64,000 nt of DNA from positions 1 to 64,000 of the forward strand of contig NZ_KB823013.1 in assembly GCF_000365025.1 (NCBI RefSeq), given 5' to 3'. Each line of letters starts with the position of its first letter. Positions within the stretch are counted from its first letter, which is position 1. The notes beneath the pieces are model-generated. The model was not told where the DNA came from. It was given only the letters and a program-made list of their open reading frames with translations, and did no database searches. The DNA is from Robiginitomaculum antarcticum DSM 21748. GTDB taxonomy: Bacteria; Pseudomonadota; Alphaproteobacteria; Caulobacterales; Maricaulaceae. This document shows, piece after piece, positions 46,435-55,816 of the stretch. The translations under genes and the position numbers were made by a program.

Positions 46435-46566
46435 AAATTCATTCCTTTGCATTAACGTCATCGTTAACGCGATTTAATCGTATTAGCGTGCTTTCGCGCA
46501 GCTTTGTTAACCAAATATTGACCCGACACAAGAAATGTTAACGAAACCCAAATTAAGGCATTTGTC

Positions 46567-47976
46567 ATGGCGCGTAATTCTGTTTCCACATCCTGTCTTG
46601 GCGTGAGCGCGACTTTATCTGTGGCTTTCCTTCTCTCCGCCTGCAGCTCCACGCAATATACGCCTGCCGAAACCGAGATCGCGCAGAGCTTAACGCCCGC
46701 CGCCTATCAACAGCGCACGCAAGAGCAGCGTGAAGCGATCGAGACGCAGGATTTGTTTGCGCAGGCCGCCTTCTGGTCGCGCGAATATGATCTTAACCCT
46801 GCGGATCTCGAAGCTGCAGTCAAGCTGTCCTCCACCCTGCGCCGTCTGGGCAACCCGGCGCAGGCCCTGGAGATTGCGCAGACGGCCCGCGCCATGTATC
46901 CACGCGATGTCGGCCTGATGGCGGAATATGGTGCAAATTTGATTGCCATGGAACGCGGCAAGGAAGCCATCGCGCCGCTCTCCACAGCGCTACGATCCGC
47001 GCCGCAAAATGCCCGCATCTGGTCGTTACTGGGCGCAGCTCATGACCAAATGGGCCAGTATGACCGCGCGCGAGAGCATTATGGCCGCGCCCTCGCCCTG
47101 TCTCCCAATGATCCGTCCACTATGGCCAATCTGGGCTTGTCTTTTGCGCTTCAAGGCGATGCCCGCACGGCCGAGATGTGGCTGCGCCGCGCCGCCGCCC
47201 ATCCGCAAGCCTCTTCGGGCGTACGCCAGAATCTCGCGCTCGTGCTCGGCTTACAAGGCAAATATGATGAAGCCGAAGCCATTGCGCGGCAGGATCTGGA
47301 TCCCGGCGCAGCGGAAAACAATGTTGCCTATATGCGCTCTATGCGCAGCGGATCACGCAGCTATGGCGCGATGACCAAAGCCGGGAGCGCCCCGACGCCC
47401 GCGCCGCAAATGCCTGCGTCTCAGCGCCCGATGCCGCAACCCCGTCCCTATGTTCAGCCCGCCGCCGCGCCGCGCACAAGTTACAGCCCGCAAACCTATA
47501 ATATCCCGCCTCAAACCGCGCCGGCGCAAAATTCAGCTGTCATGCGCGGCGCGCTGCCTGTAGCGCAAAACCCGAATATGACGCAGGTGGTGCCAAGCGG
47601 GCAGGCCTCGTCGCGACAGGCTATGATGGCCTATCAGGCGCAAAAATCAGGGGCGCCTGCGCCCGTGCAATCCACAAACCGCTATGGCGCGCAAGGGCAG
47701 GCTCAAGTTCAAGGTCAAGGTCCGGGTCAGGGTCAGTCACAAGGGCAAGACATAGTCCCGCAAAATCCGAATGTTCTTGCCCGTATCACCGGCTCGATCA
47801 AACCCGGCACGCAGACGCGTCCTCAACAGCAAGGTTACGCGCAAACCTCTGATCCGCGCGTGCAAATCCAGCGCTATATTCCGCCCGGCCAAGCTGCGCA
47901 GAACGCCGCGCAAACACAGCAAGCCGCTCCAGGTGGTTACCCGCAAAGACGACCCGCCCTGCGAACGCGGAATTAA
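46567..47976 (+). CDS. TPR-repeat lipoprotein (TadD-like) with Gln/Pro-rich tail
   Basis: A 469-aa lipoprotein with lipobox FLLSAC near residue 26. Five or six TPR units follow at about residues 65-255 (DPSTMANLGLSFALQGDARTA is the clearest, quoted in part: MANLGLSFALQGDARTA). The C-terminal about 190 residues are a disordered Gln/Pro/Ala-rich region. The TPR part resembles TadD of Flp pilus loci, but no other tad gene is near. It is likely a scaffold at the inner leaflet of the outer membrane. Confidence 0.8.
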   Translation: MARNSVSTSCLGVSATLSVAFLLSACSSTQYTPAETEIAQSLTPAAYQQRTQEQREAIETQDLFAQAAFWSREYDLNPADLEAAVKLSSTLRRLGNPAQALEIAQTARAMYPRDVGLMAEYGANLIAMERGKEAIAPLSTALRSAPQNARIWSLLGAAHDQMGQYDRAREHYGRALALSPNDPSTMANLGLSFALQGDARTAEMWLRRAAAHPQASSGVRQNLALVLGLQGKYDEAEAIARQDLDPGAAENNVAYMRSMRSGSRSYGAMTKAGSAPTPAPQMPASQRPMPQPRPYVQPAAAPRTSYSPQTYNIPPQTAPAQNSAVMRGALPVAQNPNMTQVVPSGQASSRQAMMAYQAQKSGAPAPVQSTNRYGAQGQAQVQGQGPGQGQSQGQDIVPQNPNVLARITGSIKPGTQTRPQQQGYAQTSDPRVQIQRYIPPGQAAQNAAQTQQAAPGGYPQRRPALRTRN

Positions 47977-48020
47977 GCTTTAGAGTTTTAAATGAGGTCT
48001 AAAATAGCAATATAGAATTG

Positions 48021-48400
48021 TTATGCCAACGCCGCTTTCGCCGTTTCGATAATCATATCCTGCGTGTCTTCATCCAAATAGGCATGCATAGGCAAAGCGA
48101 CCACTTTATCAATACAGTCCTCTGTCATCGACAATCCGTTTCCGCTGACTGGATAATCCTTATAGGCTGTCTGCATGTGTACGGGCTTGGAATAATAGCG
48201 CGCCGTGGGAATACCTTTCTGCTTGAGCGCGGCGGAGTCGGAAACTTCAATCGTATATTGCGCCCATGTTGACACAATACCGTCCATAATGGTGGGCACG
48301 CGCAGAGCGTGACCGCGCAGGCCGTCAGAATAGCGCTGCGCAATCACATTACGCTTTTCAATTTCTTCGGCAAAGATTTCGAGTTTTGGCGGGCTTACGA
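48021..48400 (-). pseudogene. 3' fragment of a second DegT aminotransferase
   Basis: Minus-strand translation reads PPKLEIFAEEIEKRNVIAQRY, then STWAQYTIEV, GIPTARYYSKPVHMQTAY and a normal C-terminus ETAKAALA. This lines up with the last about 125 residues of the intact enzyme at 5671-6789. The catalytic N-terminal two thirds, including the PLP lysine, are gone. It starts abruptly near 48400, 65 bp from the left island repeat. It is a relic of another copy of the polysaccharide genes. Confidence 0.88.
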
Positions 48401-48464
48401 GTGATTTAAGTATAAAACTATGCTGGAAATTTTATAAAATTAAAAAGCAGCACTCATTTTTAAT

Positions 48465-48486
48465 GAAAAATGGTGCCCCCACACGG
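48465..48486. repeat. Left attachment-site repeat of the island
   Basis: This 22-bp sequence (contains TGGTGCCCCCACACGG) is identical to 59599-59620. The bases on both sides differ between copies. It duplicates the last 16 nt of tRNA-Thr, CCA included, plus 6 nt beyond. The 420-bp stretch 48401-48823 otherwise holds only the arm-like repeats and no gene. Confidence 0.85.
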
Positions 48487-48545
48487 CACAAAGCCGTGTA
48501 GAATAACTCATATAAAACAATAGCTTATTGTCGTTAAGACAAATG

Positions 48546-48579
48546 TTGTAGCACAGTCTGAGTTGCGGTTTGTGGCACA
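48546..48579 (+). repeat. Arm-like direct repeats, left end
   Basis: TTGTAGCACA (48546-48555) and TTGTGGCACA (48570-48579) are in the same orientation, 24 bp apart start to start. The same two words occur at the right end on a 12-bp period. They are probable integrase arm-binding sites. Confidence 0.6.
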
Positions 48580-48823
48580 CGGATATGTCTCTGGAGGCGA
48601 TTTTGGAGCTCTCATTTTCAAATCACGCCATACAGTTCTACTGGAGTGCGTGACTGACTCTTAAAAAAGGCTGCGGAGGTTTAGGAAAATCCAAAAAGCT
48701 TGCGCTGTTCATTCCACAGCGCAGTCAACTTACTTCAGTCAGCGTCTTCTACTTTTTTGAAATTAACACGCCGAAAATTCAGACAAGAAGCGCGAACTGA
48801 ATGAATTTTGCGACCTCATCAAT

Positions 48824-49894
48824 GTGATCTCAACTCAGCAATCGCAGAATTTTTTATTTTCCGCCATTAATGTAACAAAGCCAATTTATTTGCTAATTGA
48901 TAGCTATTTTATGATTGCGGTGTTAATATTAAATATAATTTCTTATTTCTTAGTAAGGTATGACTTAGCTTTGAAGACTAAACGCCGCCACTCAATAAAA
49001 GAGGTCTGCAAGCCCGTTCTTTCTTGTGTAGTAGATCAGGATCCAAAATTTCTTATGCAGGCTTGGAATTGGCTTGTGTCAGCGTGGGCGAGTGGAGCGT
49101 GTCAGGACTTTGTGGTTATCATCCACCATATCGAGCCGCCGCCATATGCCTTGGAAAAAGCTGCTGAAAGATTTGGCGCAAATATTATTGTGATCGAACC
49201 TTTTGGAGAGGGTCCGGCGCGATATTGCAATAAATTACAGAGCCATGACCATGTTATTGCAACGGGCCGTAGCGGCGCAATACTCACAGATGTGGATTTA
49301 TTCTATCTTCAGTCGCCCCTTCCCTGCCTAGACGCGTCGTGGATTCAATCGAAAATTGTCGATCATCCTAATCCTGCGTCTACTGCGCTTACTGAACTTT
49401 TCGATAAAATGGGCCTCCCGCCGCAACATCTAAACTCTATTCCAACTTTCAGACCACAATCTCATACACATATGTTTAATTGCAACGGGGGGCTTTATGC
49501 CCTTCCCATGACGCAACTGGCTAAACTCACAATGTACTGGCGTCATTATTCAAGCAAATGTTTGACTCAAACTGATATATTAGAAAATAAGTTACATCAT
49601 TCGGATCAACTCGGTTTCATGCTGGCCTTAATAAAGACAAAGCTCCCCTTCCGGCATTTGGATTTAAGTTATAATTTCCCAACTCATTTCAAAAGTTCCG
49701 TCTATGATAGCTGCAATACGGATGATATTAAAATCCTGCATTATCATCACAAAATAAATGAAAAAGGTCGGCTGCTTTCGACAGGGCACAAGGCTGTCGA
49801 TACTTACATTAATAAGGCCAACACTATTTTGGCTGAGTACGATAGCCTGCCGGAATATGCCGATATTCAGGCGCAATATTCATTATCGCTATGA
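48824..49894 (+). CDS. Glycosyltransferase-like protein with DxD motif
   Basis: A protein of up to 356 aa. A hydrophobic segment (about residues 30-50) could anchor it in the membrane. The rest resembles a GT-A fold: VLSCVVDQDPKFLMQAWNWL at the start, ILTDVDLFYL with the DVD motif near residue 165, MFNCNGGLYALP, and a final histidine-bearing ILHYHHK. That is the layout of nucleotide-diphospho-sugar transferases, but I cannot name the family. The start is GTG 48824 or ATG 48911; neither has a good SD. It overlaps the sulfotransferase gene by 4 nt. Confidence 0.65.
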   Translation: MISTQQSQNFLFSAINVTKPIYLLIDSYFMIAVLILNIISYFLVRYDLALKTKRRHSIKEVCKPVLSCVVDQDPKFLMQAWNWLVSAWASGACQDFVVIIHHIEPPPYALEKAAERFGANIIVIEPFGEGPARYCNKLQSHDHVIATGRSGAILTDVDLFYLQSPLPCLDASWIQSKIVDHPNPASTALTELFDKMGLPPQHLNSIPTFRPQSHTHMFNCNGGLYALPMTQLAKLTMYWRHYSSKCLTQTDILENKLHHSDQLGFMLALIKTKLPFRHLDLSYNFPTHFKSSVYDSCNTDDIKILHYHHKINEKGRLLSTGHKAVDTYINKANTILAEYDSLPEYADIQAQYSLSL

Positions 49895-50781
49895 CGACAG
49901 AGCCTCGGATATGGTTGCATGTTGGACCGCCAAAAACAGCGACATCCGCCGTTCAATATTGGCTCCGGAAGCATAATGAGGCTTTAAAAGAGATAGGTAT
50001 TTCCTATCCTGACATGTTCGGAACGGATAATGACAAGCATAGTTTTTTAGTTCGGGCTCTGCGTCAGGATCCCAAGCTAACGCTATTGGAAGATGCGCTA
50101 TCCAAAAATAAAAGTCCGACTCTCATATTTTCGGATGAGGGCCTTTGCAATCATTTGGATGACTTCGATCCCACAGCTTTGACACGTTTCAGATATCTGA
50201 CGGAAGGTTACCGCGTTGGCATATTGATTGTTCATCGGCAACCGGAGCCTTGGATCAAATCCTATCATAAGCAATGCGTGCTCAATCCGGATAATGGGGC
50301 CAGCCCGCTTTGGGGAACAGCCATGAATGTAGAGACGCTGTCCGAACATCTGCGCGTCAAACGGCTAATGAATATCCGAGGTTTAGTTGAGAGTTTAAAA
50401 GGCAGCTTTGGCGCGGTGACCGTGAAGACGTTTCAATTCGAATCCACCGACTGGTTTGATGACATGTTAGATACGATTGGGGCAGGACATTTGACACCTG
50501 CCAATCTCCCGAAAAGTAATGTGTCAGTCCCGGACTGGGCTACTGAATGCCTGCGCCGCGTCAATGCCGTGACACATAATCAAGACCTAAGAAATTATTG
50601 GAAAAGTGCTTTGCAGATATATTTGCAAACCAACCATACGATCCTGACAAATCTAAAACAATCGGACTCGGTACAGAGGGATCAGTTAACCCACATATAT
50701 CTGAGTCAGGGTATCGATAGTTTTCCATCATCACAGCAAAGCGCTATAAAGAGATTTCTTGAAACTGTCTCCAGTCTTTGA
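49891..50781 (+). CDS. Sulfotransferase-like protein
   Basis: A 296-aa protein. The N-terminal WLHVGPPKTATSAVQYWL is the 5'-phosphosulfate (PSB) P-loop of PAPS-dependent sulfotransferases. The 3'-phosphate-binding strand appears as VGILIVHRQPEPWIKSYH, with Arg and the later Ser/Tyr. It would transfer sulfate from PAPS to a hydroxyl group, perhaps on a glycan, judging from the co-translated glycosyltransferase-like gene (4-nt overlap). The acceptor is unknown. Confidence 0.78.
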   Translation: MTTEPRIWLHVGPPKTATSAVQYWLRKHNEALKEIGISYPDMFGTDNDKHSFLVRALRQDPKLTLLEDALSKNKSPTLIFSDEGLCNHLDDFDPTALTRFRYLTEGYRVGILIVHRQPEPWIKSYHKQCVLNPDNGASPLWGTAMNVETLSEHLRVKRLMNIRGLVESLKGSFGAVTVKTFQFESTDWFDDMLDTIGAGHLTPANLPKSNVSVPDWATECLRRVNAVTHNQDLRNYWKSALQIYLQTNHTILTNLKQSDSVQRDQLTHIYLSQGIDSFPSSQQSAIKRFLETVSSL

Positions 50782-50784
50782 AAT

Positions 50785-50808
50785 GGCCGGGGTCAAGCGA
50801 CCTCGGCC
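50785..50808. terminator. Possible bidirectional terminator hairpin
   Basis: A 10-bp stem GGCCGGGGTC/GACCTCGGCC (one G-T pair) with a 4-nt loop lies between two convergent genes, 4 nt after the sulfotransferase stop. The T-tracts on both sides are weak. Confidence 0.5.
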
Positions 50809-50845
50809 TTAACAAGTAGAGTGTGATCTGAAAGTCTTGACCTGT

Positions 50846-52054
50846 CTAATCTCTGGAGCTTTCGAGCCGTTCCAATCGGGCTTCGAGGGATTTGTTACGC
50901 TCATTTAACTGAGCGATAAAGATATGTGCTTTTTCCAACTCATTCAGGACATTACCCATATGTTCCGTCAGATTGATCGGCTGATCCGGACGTGTGGGGC
51001 CAACCGCCGGAAGATGGCGGGCGGCAAACATGGCCTCAGCCTGTTCCTCAATCGTCGGCATCTCGTAATCCGCATCGAAAACGGCATCGCATCCGGAGGA
51101 GCAAATCGGTCCACCTGACGTGATCGTCCCACTCACGGTCAAATTGCCCGTATTGCTCAGGATGAATTCTGCACCTGCAGTGGTAGCGGTATTCAAACCG
51201 AAGCCGTCATCTACGCGATGAACAAATTCCCAAGGCGTATTGCCCAAAGAGTCAGCCGTTTTGAAGATAAAATCGCCACCTGTTGTGCTGGAATCATTAA
51301 TAGCAAATTCGCCATCCGAGTTCCGCACCACCATGTCCCAGACACCGATCGTGCCATTATCCAGTTTCACGCCTGCATTATCGCCGGCTGCCACAATATG
51401 GAGAGCGGCATTTGGGTTGCTCGTACCTATCCCGACTTGGCTATCAGCGGCCAGAACGAGACCGTCATAACGCGCACCTGTCAGGACGCGAAATACCAAT
51501 TTGCTCCCCGTCGTGGCGTCACGCACGAAGAAATTCGTTTCATTCCCAGCAACATCCCATGTCTGCGCAGTAAATCCGGACGAACCGTCTTGTTCAAGGC
51601 GAACGCTAGGTGTATCTCCATCAACAATATGCGCCTCAAGAACAGGAGTTGCCGTCCCAAAACCAACATTGCCGCTATTGGAAACGAAAAGAGAATTTGT
51701 GGGTGCACCTGCTCTGATTTGGAAAGGCATACGTCCTGCCGTCGCATCCTCAACGGCGAAATAATCCGCACCGCCATTGGTCGAGTCATTGATGATAAGT
51801 CGCCAGTCATTAGAGGGAAAAGCTGCACTTGCACTTGTATCATCGAAATTAATGCGAAGGTTGTTTTCTTTCAAACGTAGCGTGTCAAACCCAAAGCTTT
51901 CCCCACTTGCGCAATCTAGACCCACGCAAAGACTGCCTTGAATAATAACGTCTGTCGTAAAGACTTGTTGAGCAAAAGCCATTTGTGGTGCCGCGATTGG
52001 AGCAGCGAGACTAAGGACGATCAGAGAAGCCTTAATAAATTTAGAATAAGTCAT
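50846..52054 (-). CDS. Secreted repeat protein, tail-fibre/adhesin-like
   Basis: A 402-aa protein with a signal peptide ending in QMAFAQ (near residue 29). The body is beta-rich with repeats of the type VGFGTATPVLEAHI and VGIGTSNPNAALHI, each followed by a DGxxxxAQTWDVAGN-like unit. Such units are seen in trimeric fibres and in proteins upstream of endosialidase-chaperone domains. The C-terminus is a coiled coil (NELEKAHIFIAQLNERN, then ERLESS). No intramolecular chaperone protease motif is visible. It overlaps the preceding gene by 1 nt (ATGA) and is likely co-exported. Confidence 0.7.
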   Translation of the reverse strand: MTYSKFIKASLIVLSLAAPIAAPQMAFAQQVFTTDVIIQGSLCVGLDCASGESFGFDTLRLKENNLRINFDDTSASAAFPSNDWRLIINDSTNGGADYFAVEDATAGRMPFQIRAGAPTNSLFVSNSGNVGFGTATPVLEAHIVDGDTPSVRLEQDGSSGFTAQTWDVAGNETNFFVRDATTGSKLVFRVLTGARYDGLVLAADSQVGIGTSNPNAALHIVAAGDNAGVKLDNGTIGVWDMVVRNSDGEFAINDSSTTGGDFIFKTADSLGNTPWEFVHRVDDGFGLNTATTAGAEFILSNTGNLTVSGTITSGGPICSSGCDAVFDADYEMPTIEEQAEAMFAARHLPAVGPTRPDQPINLTEHMGNVLNELEKAHIFIAQLNERNKSLEARLERLESSRD

Positions 52055-52494
52055 TATTTCGTCCCCTCATCAAGATCGTTTTCAGCAGCTGCACCCGGCA
52101 TTTGCACGACCCCGCCCGTGACGCGGAAGGATCCGGTTTCAGTGAATGTCTTGCTGATGAATTCGGGGCCAAGCTCGGCCCGGCCATTGTTGAAACCGGC
52201 TTTAGGATTACGAACGCGCTTTGTCGTTGCGCCCGTCAATTGCCATGTATAATGGCCATCTGCCATGCCCGAATAATCCCCGAGCGAGACAGTGGGGACG
52301 TTAAAGCTTGAGCTTTGCTGTGTGGAAAATCCATCAGGTCCGGCTACGGAAAGCATGAAATTAGACGCGCTGGGAACGCTGGATTTAACGGAAAGTTTGC
52401 CGCCCGAGACGACAGCATCGCCTGCGAGTGCTGGACTGGCCAATAGGCATAGGCTGGCCCCTGCAGCCAACAATGTTAGGTTTCGGATATTCAT
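52054..52494 (-). CDS. Small secreted protein, unidentified
   Basis: A 146-aa protein starting at ATG 52494 with a clear signal peptide (LLAAGASLCLLASPALAG). The mature part is beta-rich (FMLSVAGPDGFSTQQS, GHYTWQLTGATTKRV). The stop overlaps the start of the fibre-like gene, so the two form an operon. I know no family for it; pairing suggests a partner or assembly role. Confidence 0.7.
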   Translation of the reverse strand: MNIRNLTLLAAGASLCLLASPALAGDAVVSGGKLSVKSSVPSASNFMLSVAGPDGFSTQQSSSFNVPTVSLGDYSGMADGHYTWQLTGATTKRVRNPKAGFNNGRAELGPEFISKTFTETGSFRVTGGVVQMPGAAAENDLDEGTK

Positions 52495-52720
52495 ATCTGC
52501 CCCAGAACGAGCTTGTGAAAAGCTACATATCGAAGATAGATCAGAGAGAGGGTGCTCGTTTGATCCCGCCCCCAAGATCAATCAACATTATTTGAATACA
52601 TCAATTTCTAAAAATGTAAAGTCTCATATTTAATTTTGTTAATAAAGCAGCGCGGTCATCTCTCCGCTTGCATTCGGGGGTATGGCGCGTCAAATTATAA
52701 ATTCGACCAAGGGGCCAGAC

Positions 52721-55700
52721 ATGTCGACATTCATACATACAAAATATCGGACACGGCTTTTACTGACCGCTCTATTGCTATGCCTGATTCTATATCTCTT
52801 TTGGACATCATCCCGATATCCATCTTTAGGTGATAAAGCATTAATGGGCGGTGCCATTCATCTCGAAGACCCCATGAGTTTCGAGGCGCATTTCAATATC
52901 GATCCCGCTTATTCTGTTTGGAAAAAAATTGGACTCACGACGCTGAACTGGCTCGATACAAATCGCAATGGCATGACATTTGGCGTTTTGATGGGAACTG
53001 TTTTCCTCACAATGTTTCGTTATATTAAACGCACCAGCTTTAAGAGTGCATTTGCAAATAGTTTTCTAGGTTTATTAATGGGCACACCTCTCGGCGTATG
53101 CGTTAATTGCGCGGCTCCGATTGCCAAAGGCATGTATGATGGTGGTGCCAGAGCGGAGACCACGCTCTCTACCATGATTGCGTCGCCGACCTTGAATATT
53201 GTTGTTCTTAGCATGCTGTTTGGACTGCTGCCGTTTTATATGGCGTTAGGGAAAGTCGTCCTCTGTATCGGCGTGATCATTTTAGCCGTGCCCTTGATTT
53301 GCTGGCTTCTCCCCAAGGCGCAACTCCAATTGGCAGAAAAAGATCAACGGACTTGCCTCTGGACGCCGGACATGGCGGGCCAACCGCCCGAATATTTAGG
53401 TGTCGCCGTTAGGGAGTGGAGTCGGGATATCGCCACTGATTTCTGGTATATTTTCAAGCTGACGGTCCCATTAATGATATTGGCTGGATTTTTGGGTGCG
53501 ATTGTCGCCACACTTGTTCCCCTCGAGACATTTTCGAGTGTCGCCTTTGGCTTGGCGGGAGTGGCTATTGTCGCCTTATTCGGCTTGTTCCTGCCCGTAC
53601 CGATTGCCTTTGATGTCGTTATTTGCGCGGCTTTGCTCGCGGCAGGGGTTCCGCCAGGCTATGTCATGACGCTCCTCTTTACACTAGGTGTTTTCTCAAT
53701 CTATTCTGCCTTCATCGTCAGTACGACAATTTCTATTAAGGCCGCGCTATATGTCTCAATTGTCGTCTGGATCATCGGCATTCTCGCTGGGGTAGCAGCA
53801 CAAGCTTGGCATGAGCATCAGACGGACAAAGCGCTGGATATGCTTTTAAAGCCTGATGAAGCCGTGGCAATTAATATCCTAAAACAGACCACATTATTGG
53901 CGCAAACATCATCTGCCTCTCCCGTAAAAACTGTCTCTTCAGCGGCGGATATCACGTTGACAGCGCATCCCTTCGCGCCCCGCTCCCCTTCTGCATCCAC
54001 GCTTTTCACACGCGGCGAAGCCCACACGATTGGCCTAGATCAACCGATTGAATTTTCTTTTAAAGATATGTGGCCGCCGTTTTGGGAAGGGCGCGGCATC
54101 ACATCAGGTGATATTGACCGCGATGGCGATCTCGACATCATTATCGCCTCAACCGAGGTCGGATTTCGCGTTTATCTGAATGATGGCACGGGTCAGTTTT
54201 TACAGGATAAAGCTTTGCCCAAGGCGATTAGCGATCTAGATATTTTCAATGTGGCCTTAGTTGATCTTGATAATGACGGTTGGCTTGATCTCTTTCTTAC
54301 AACTTACATGAGCGGAAATTACGTCATTCCCAACCGAGAAGGCGCACTCGTAACGGCGGGTATAAAGCCCGTAATCAACCGGCCTGATACGCCTCTGACA
54401 TTGGCCGCCAGTTTTGGTGATGTGGATCAAGATGGTGATCTTGATCTCGCGGCCGGGAATTGGGCGGCAGGTTGGTATCGCCGCATCCCGGGGGAAGAGT
54501 CGCGAAATCGACTCATTTTCAATGATGCAGGGCAGTTAAGCGGAAGCCAGTTTCAGGATCTGTCCGGATTACCCGGTGAAACTCTGACAATACTCTTCTC
54601 CGATATTGATCGTGATGGTCATCAGGATCTACTGGTCGGCAATGATTTCGAACTCCCTGATGTCATCTATTACGGGGAAGGCGAGGGCAAACTGCGCAAG
54701 GTCGCCCGTGCAGATGGAGTATTCCCCCATACGACGAATACAACAATGGCGATTAAATCGGATGATCTTGATAATGACCTCGTGCCGGAGCTGTATTTCG
54801 CGCAGATTGCGGGACGGGCGTCAGGCCTTTCCAAACGGCTCAACATGTCACCAATTGGGGATTATTGTGACGGGATTGGACGTGCCACTGATCGTAAAAT
54901 CTGCGAACGGAATATAGCGGTTAAGAGGTGGTATAAATCCGGCAATAGTTTTGATCCGAGCTATGCGAGACGCTGTCTCGACCTAGGCTCTCCAGATAAA
55001 GAAGAATGCCAGGGAATGCTGGTAAAAGATCTCGCCATTCAAGCCCGTGACCCAAGCATGTGCCGCCTTATCCCGCGTGACCAATCCGAAGCCCGCGCGT
55101 TTTGTGATGTTCACTTCCGTCCAATACAGAATGTCACAACAGAAGATGTGCTCAAAGAAATTAAGCAAATCGATGCGCGTAACGTGCTGCTTTCGCGTAG
55201 TGAAAATGGTACTTATACGGACAAGGCAATTGAAACAGGGCTCGAAGTCGGGGGCTGGAGTTGGGATACGAAAGTCGGTGATTTCGATAATGATGAATGG
55301 CAGGATATGGTGATCGTCAATGGTACTTGGGTGCCTACTGAGGCCACGCCCGCCAATCTCTTTTTCAGAAATCGTGGGGACGGCCGTTTTGTAGAAGACG
55401 CCATTGGATCAGGGATGGAAGACTATTTAATGACGGCTGCGGCGACCCGCGCCGATTTCGATAATGACGGCGATCTCGACATCGTCACTGTTCCGGTGAA
55501 CGGGCCTTTGCAAGTTTATCAGAACAATTCACAAGACGGAAACATCGTTTCATTCAGCTTCGATGACAGGATCGGAAATCGCGATGGGGTCGGAAATCGC
55601 GTTACAATTTTTTATGGTGAGGGACGCCAACAGGTGCGCGAATTGCAATTGGGTGGGGGGTTTATGTCCTTTGATGCTGCCATCGCGCATTTTGGTTTGG

Positions 55701-55816
55701 GCGAGTTCAAGCGAATCGACAGGGTTATCGTGAATTGGGCAGATGGGGGTCAGTCTGAGATTGCCGGACCTGTTAAAGCTGGATCACGCTATATAATCAC
55801 TCGGCAGCCGCAATAA
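52721..55816 (+). CDS. Fusion: ArsP_1/DUF318-type permease with FG-GAP repeats and ASPIC/UnbV domain
   Basis: A 1031-aa protein. The first membrane segment is at about residues 10-30. A permease domain of about eight segments (70-380) has GVCVNCAAPIAKGMYDGG near residue 125 and TMIASPTLNIVVLSMLFG, the paired motifs of the DUF318/ArsP_1 metal(loid)-efflux permeases. A linker leads to FG-GAP/VCBS calcium repeats with DxDxDGxxD cores near residues 464, 513, 566, 627, 853 and 912. A Cys-containing insert (six Cys, about 715-797) splits them. The C-terminus (960-1028) is ASPIC/UnbV-like (GGGFMSFDA, HFGLGEFKRIDRVIVNW). ATG 52721 has AAGGGG 6 nt upstream. The large extracytoplasmic part would sit in the periplasm. 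Confidence 0.82.
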   Translation: MSTFIHTKYRTRLLLTALLLCLILYLFWTSSRYPSLGDKALMGGAIHLEDPMSFEAHFNIDPAYSVWKKIGLTTLNWLDTNRNGMTFGVLMGTVFLTMFRYIKRTSFKSAFANSFLGLLMGTPLGVCVNCAAPIAKGMYDGGARAETTLSTMIASPTLNIVVLSMLFGLLPFYMALGKVVLCIGVIILAVPLICWLLPKAQLQLAEKDQRTCLWTPDMAGQPPEYLGVAVREWSRDIATDFWYIFKLTVPLMILAGFLGAIVATLVPLETFSSVAFGLAGVAIVALFGLFLPVPIAFDVVICAALLAAGVPPGYVMTLLFTLGVFSIYSAFIVSTTISIKAALYVSIVVWIIGILAGVAAQAWHEHQTDKALDMLLKPDEAVAINILKQTTLLAQTSSASPVKTVSSAADITLTAHPFAPRSPSASTLFTRGEAHTIGLDQPIEFSFKDMWPPFWEGRGITSGDIDRDGDLDIIIASTEVGFRVYLNDGTGQFLQDKALPKAISDLDIFNVALVDLDNDGWLDLFLTTYMSGNYVIPNREGALVTAGIKPVINRPDTPLTLAASFGDVDQDGDLDLAAGNWAAGWYRRIPGEESRNRLIFNDAGQLSGSQFQDLSGLPGETLTILFSDIDRDGHQDLLVGNDFELPDVIYYGEGEGKLRKVARADGVFPHTTNTTMAIKSDDLDNDLVPELYFAQIAGRASGLSKRLNMSPIGDYCDGIGRATDRKICERNIAVKRWYKSGNSFDPSYARRCLDLGSPDKEECQGMLVKDLAIQARDPSMCRLIPRDQSEARAFCDVHFRPIQNVTTEDVLKEIKQIDARNVLLSRSENGTYTDKAIETGLEVGGWSWDTKVGDFDNDEWQDMVIVNGTWVPTEATPANLFFRNRGDGRFVEDAIGSGMEDYLMTAAATRADFDNDGDLDIVTVPVNGPLQVYQNNSQDGNIVSFSFDDRIGNRDGVGNRVTIFYGEGRQQVRELQLGGGFMSFDAAIAHFGLGEFKRIDRVIVNWADGGQSEIAGPVKAGSRYIITRQPQ

